Program-made: the position numbers and the translations under genes | Assembly (NCBI RefSeq): GCF_000735695.2 | Contig: NZ_JASZ02000008.1 | Span: forward strand, 20,356 to 84,355 | Origin: Kaistella haifensis DSM 19056 | Lineage (GTDB): Bacteria; Bacteroidota; Bacteroidia; Flavobacteriales; Weeksellaceae | DNA length: 64,000 nt | Reading direction: 5' to 3' | Part shown: positions 60,985-64,000 of the stretch, piece after piece | Layout of the letters: each line of letters begins with the position of its first letter | Position numbering within the stretch: the first letter of the stretch is position 1 | Notes under the pieces: model-generated | Databases searched by the model: none | What the model was told of the DNA's origin: nothing | The model's input: the letters and a program-made list of their open reading frames with translations, nothing else

Positions 60985-63600
60985 ATGAAAAATAGAAATT
61001 TACCTTTGAAAATCGCAACAGCTTTTTTGATGTTTTCTTTTGCAAGCGTCACCGCTCAGGATTTTAAAACGATCATTAAAAATCATCTGGCAGCAAACGG
61101 AGGCACTTCGAAATCTACTACGGAAGATTTTACGGTAATTGTTGAAGATTACTCGAAAGCGATGAACGCAGATGTTGTAAAAGTGCAGCAATCTTATAAC
61201 GGAATACCAATTTTTAACGCAACAGCTACAGCCCTAATTAAGGAAAAGAAAGTAAACTACTTTATCGATAGTTTTGTAAAAAATTATAAAGTTGCTGCTA
61301 CCGAAAAAACAGCCCATCCTTCCGGATCTATTTTTGAAAAAGTAGGGAAGAACTTTGGTTTAAAAAACATCGCAGAATACCAGATGTTAAGTTTTAATGA
61401 TGCTGATCTTGACGGAACTCCATTTGCAAAAACGCAGGTTGTTTATTTTCAGACTGAAAGAGGTGATCTTAGACTTTCTCAACAATATATGTTCGAAGAG
61501 AAAGAAACCTCCGACTATTGGAATGTGGTTGCAGACGTTTCAATAGGCGAAATCTTATATAAAGAAAACCTTAAACTTTCGTGTAATTTCCCACATGGCA
61601 CTTTCCAGCACGATTATTCTTCTCACGCGTCCGGTGGGTTTGTTAACGATTTTATAGAGGAAGTAGAGCATAAAGTTGCTTCAACAGCGAAGGCTCCTTC
61701 AAATGCATCGTATAATGTATTTGCTTTGCCTGTAGAAAGTCCAATTCACGGAACCAGATCGATGATTAGTAATCCGTGGTTCTTAGATGCTTCACCTGAC
61801 GGATGGCATACAATTTCCGGAGGTAGTTATTCTGGTTCTTATAATACGACTAGGGGAAACAACGTGATGGCCTACGATGATGTAGCTAAGAAAAACGCGG
61901 CAGGAATGTATGCAGACGGTGGTGCTAGCAGGATGTTTGATTTCCCGTTTTCAATTGATAATCAGTATACAGTTAATCAGAATGCAGCGATTACCAATCT
62001 ATTCTATATCAACAATAAAATGCACGACATTTTTTATCGTTTAGGATTTACGGAAACTGCAAGAAATTTTCAGGCTTTCAATTTTGGTAAAGGTGGAGCT
62101 CAGGTTGATTATGTACAAGCGGAGGCACAGGATGGTTCAGGAATGGATAATGCCAATTTTGCCACAGGACCAGACGGAACAAGACCAAGGATGCAAATGT
62201 ACCTTTGGAATCCGGCACTTACGGAAAGGGTATTTTATAATACTCCACCAGAAGCAATTGGTAGAAAAGTGAAAAATTATGTTTCAACAACATTTGGTCC
62301 TACTTTAACAACAACGGGCGTAACCGGAGATGTTGTTTTAACTTCGGTTGCTGACGGCTGCACGGCACTGCCTGCCGGTTCACTTACCGGTAAGATTGGC
62401 TTGATGCCAAGAGGTACTTGTTCTTTTACCGTAAAGGTGAAAAATGCACAGGAAGCCGGTGCTGCTGCTGCGATTATTTATAATATGCCAGATTCTACTC
62501 CTACAACCGGTATGGGTGGCACCGACGCATCCATTACTATTCCTTCAGTTTTGGTAGAGAATGTTGAAGGTGTTTATATGAAAGGACTTATTGATTCTGG
62601 TAAAAATGTTAATGTTACTTTAAAATATGATTCATCCACACAGATTTTCAGAGACGGAAGTTTTGATAATGGAATCATCGCCCATGAGTATGGCCACGGA
62701 ATTTCTACAAGAATTATCGGGTCATTAAGTTCCAGTTTAAATAAAGAGCAGATGGGTGAAGGTTGGTCTGATATTTTCGCATTAATGCTTACTAATCGAC
62801 CTGGTGACAATGCCAGCGTAGCAAGAGGAATTGGAAACTTTGCTAGCTCATTGCCAGTTACAGGTGCAGGTATCAGACCTAGACCTTATTCTCCGGATTT
62901 TGCCGTAAACGAATATACTTACGGTAAGACCAATGGTATGGAATATACTAACACATCAGGAGTAACTGTACCAGATGTGCACTCCATTGGTTTCATTTGG
63001 GCATCAATGCTGTGGGATCTTCACTGGAAATATGCCGAAAAGTACGGTTATTCGTCAGATGTTATGGCAAATACTTCCAACGGAAGCACAAGATTCTTAC
63101 AGTTGGTTATTGATGCGCTGAAGTTAACCCCAACAAACCCTGGATTTATTCAGGGAAGAGACGCTATTTTAGCAGCGGAAGAGGCAACAACTCAAGGAAC
63201 AGATAAATGTATGATTTGGGAAGTTTTTGCTAAGCGAGGTCTGGGAGTTAATGCAGCTTCAGGATCTACAACCAATATCAATGATCAGGTTGAAGATTTC
63301 ACAAAGCCTGCAGATGATGCGCGTTGCCAAAAAGTATTGGCTTCAGGGGAAGTCAATGTAAATAAAGGTATACACATTTATCCAAATCCTGCGAAAAACG
63401 AATTTTTCTTAAAATCAGCAAACAAAACTTTAGGAAAAGTAAATGTTGAAATCTTCGATGCAACCGGAAAATTAGTTTCCAGCCAGAAAATTTCTGCTAC
63501 TGACGCAGTTAATACACAATCTCTAGTAAATGGAGTATATGTAGTAAAAGTTTCAGGAATAGGAGTAAATTACTCTTCTAAATTGATGATTAAAAAATAA
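60985..63600 (+). CDS. Secreted M36 (fungalysin-like) metallopeptidase with PA domain and T9SS tail
   Basis: 871 aa. Signal peptide ends at SVTAQ, followed by a propeptide (about 25-230). The M36 catalytic domain has His567-Glu-Tyr-Gly-His571 and Glu in MGEGWSDIFA about 29 residues on. A protease-associated (PA) domain (about 440-540, GLMPRGTCSFTVKV) is inserted before the HExxH. The end has IHIYPNPAKNEFFLK to SSKLMIKK, a type A sorting domain. Family enzymes digest extracellular protein such as elastin or keratin. Confidence 0.92.
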   Translation: MKNRNLPLKIATAFLMFSFASVTAQDFKTIIKNHLAANGGTSKSTTEDFTVIVEDYSKAMNADVVKVQQSYNGIPIFNATATALIKEKKVNYFIDSFVKNYKVAATEKTAHPSGSIFEKVGKNFGLKNIAEYQMLSFNDADLDGTPFAKTQVVYFQTERGDLRLSQQYMFEEKETSDYWNVVADVSIGEILYKENLKLSCNFPHGTFQHDYSSHASGGFVNDFIEEVEHKVASTAKAPSNASYNVFALPVESPIHGTRSMISNPWFLDASPDGWHTISGGSYSGSYNTTRGNNVMAYDDVAKKNAAGMYADGGASRMFDFPFSIDNQYTVNQNAAITNLFYINNKMHDIFYRLGFTETARNFQAFNFGKGGAQVDYVQAEAQDGSGMDNANFATGPDGTRPRMQMYLWNPALTERVFYNTPPEAIGRKVKNYVSTTFGPTLTTTGVTGDVVLTSVADGCTALPAGSLTGKIGLMPRGTCSFTVKVKNAQEAGAAAAIIYNMPDSTPTTGMGGTDASITIPSVLVENVEGVYMKGLIDSGKNVNVTLKYDSSTQIFRDGSFDNGIIAHEYGHGISTRIIGSLSSSLNKEQMGEGWSDIFALMLTNRPGDNASVARGIGNFASSLPVTGAGIRPRPYSPDFAVNEYTYGKTNGMEYTNTSGVTVPDVHSIGFIWASMLWDLHWKYAEKYGYSSDVMANTSNGSTRFLQLVIDALKLTPTNPGFIQGRDAILAAEEATTQGTDKCMIWEVFAKRGLGVNAASGSTTNINDQVEDFTKPADDARCQKVLASGEVNVNKGIHIYPNPAKNEFFLKSANKTLGKVNVEIFDATGKLVSSQKISATDAVNTQSLVNGVYVVKVSGIGVNYSSKLMIKK

Positions 63601-63622
63601 TTGTTAGTTAATATATTTCTAG

Positions 63623-63654
63623 CCGTCTTGCTTTTTTAGCAAGGCGGTTTTTTA
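63623..63654 (+). terminator. Terminator after M36 peptidase gene
   Basis: CCGTCTTGC (63623-63631) and GCAAGGCGG (63639-63647) form a 9-bp stem with one mismatch, then T6. Confidence 0.88.
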
Positions 63655-63679
63655 TTATGAAATACCTATTTTTATTAAG

Positions 63680-64000
63680 AGCCTGTTTAAAAATTAAATT
63701 AGAAAAATTCGTATGGCGTTTATTTTATAAAATAATCTTATAAAAAACTGATTGTCAGTTGTTTATGTTGTTTATTTTCCGTAACTTGTTGGTTACTAAT
63801 CAATTAAATTACAGTGAAAAATTACTCGACAAACATTTCTGACAATCAGTGGCAATTTATAAAAAAGACTTTGAACCTCAATGACAGAAAGCGAAAATAT
63901 GGTTTAAGAACCATTTGGAACGCCATAATGTATTTGGTGAAAACCGGTTGCCAATGGAGGATGTTACCCAATGATTTTCCGAAATGGGAATTGGTCTATT
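63680..64000 (+). mobile_element. IS5-like insertion sequence, left part
   Basis: From about 63680 the sequence GAGCCTGTTTAAAAATT has the look of an IS5-family terminal inverted repeat. A transposase gene starts 134 bases further and runs off the window. The right end, its matching repeat and the target duplication are outside, so the borders are approximate. The element sits just past the terminator of the M36 gene and does not break a gene on this side. Confidence 0.7.
63814..64000 (+). CDS. IS5 family transposase, N-terminal part
   Basis: The GTG at 63814 opens a frame with 62 codons visible to the window edge. The N-terminus [13 protein letters not shown], then [18 protein letters not shown] and [13 protein letters not shown], is the DUF4096-type N-terminal domain of IS5-group (IS427/IS1031-like) transposases. 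The DDE catalytic part lies beyond the window. Whether the gene is intact or needs a programmed frameshift cannot be judged. Confidence 0.85.
   Translation, partial: MKNYSTNISDNQWQFIKKTLNLNDRKRKYGLRTIWNAIMYLVKTGCQWRMLPNDFPKWELVY

Noticed and set aside
1..64000. CRISPR arrays, tRNA, rRNA, tmRNA or 4.5S RNA genes
   Set aside because: I saw no regular spaced repeats, no cloverleaf with conserved T-loop, and no recognisable rRNA or SRP RNA segment.

Overview
The window is a piece of a flavobacterial chromosome (Bacteroidota, most like Chryseobacterium/Kaistella and relatives). The clues are the AT-rich DNA, promoters of the Bacteroidota type (TTTG or TTG, about 20 bp, then TAnnTTTG), gliding genes gldF/gldG, five secreted enzymes with type IX secretion (T9SS) sorting tails, assimilatory sulfate genes of the APS-reductase type, and an F-type ATPase operon without the beta and epsilon genes. 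No plasmid, phage or CRISPR sequence is visible. The only mobile element is an IS5-like insertion sequence cut by the right edge.

Layout. 1-5.3 kb: purine genes (purL 3' end, purC, purF) interrupted by a SatD-like regulator and a DUF3307 membrane protein. 5.3-16 kb: an outer-membrane barrel, aroB, proline dehydrogenase, priA, dacB, a secreted M1 peptidase and kbl. 16-21 kb: a sulfate-assimilation operon on the minus strand (Rrf2 regulator, cysH, cysD, cysN, and a permease fused to a siroheme-synthase-like domain). 21-24.4 kb: hemJ-gldF-gldG. 24.5-31.6 kb: a frameshifted secreted metalloprotease, a SAM hydroxide adenosyltransferase, phoH and four outer-membrane barrel genes in a row. 31.7-38.9 kb: ffh, then the ATP synthase genes atpZ to atpG. 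39-46.8 kb: CNNM transporter, clpS, rhomboid, prmC, NlpC/P60 lipoprotein, dapD, two glycosyltransferases and a secreted M28 peptidase. 46.9-50.1 kb: thrS-infC-rpmI-rplT. 50.3-53.5 kb: a small envelope/stress operon and an acyl-CoA dehydrogenase. 53.6-64 kb: a secreted endonuclease I, an HhH-repeat protein, a MerR regulator, a DEAD-box helicase, rpsA, a secreted M36 peptidase and the IS.

Most of the window is housekeeping. The parts most worth following up are: (i) the satD-DUF3307 pair, whose first protein shows a nucleotidyl-cyclase-like motif order in front of an HTH and whose promoter carries five CTTATA/TATAAG hexamers; (ii) the Rossmann-domain/TSUP permease fusion in the sulfur operon; (iii) the inverted repeat that covers the -33 box of the cysH operon, next to an Rrf2 gene with a four-cysteine cluster; (iv) RNA hairpins within the ATP synthase operon and in the leader of a barrel gene. 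Gene functions come from recognising families and motifs by eye. No database search was run.
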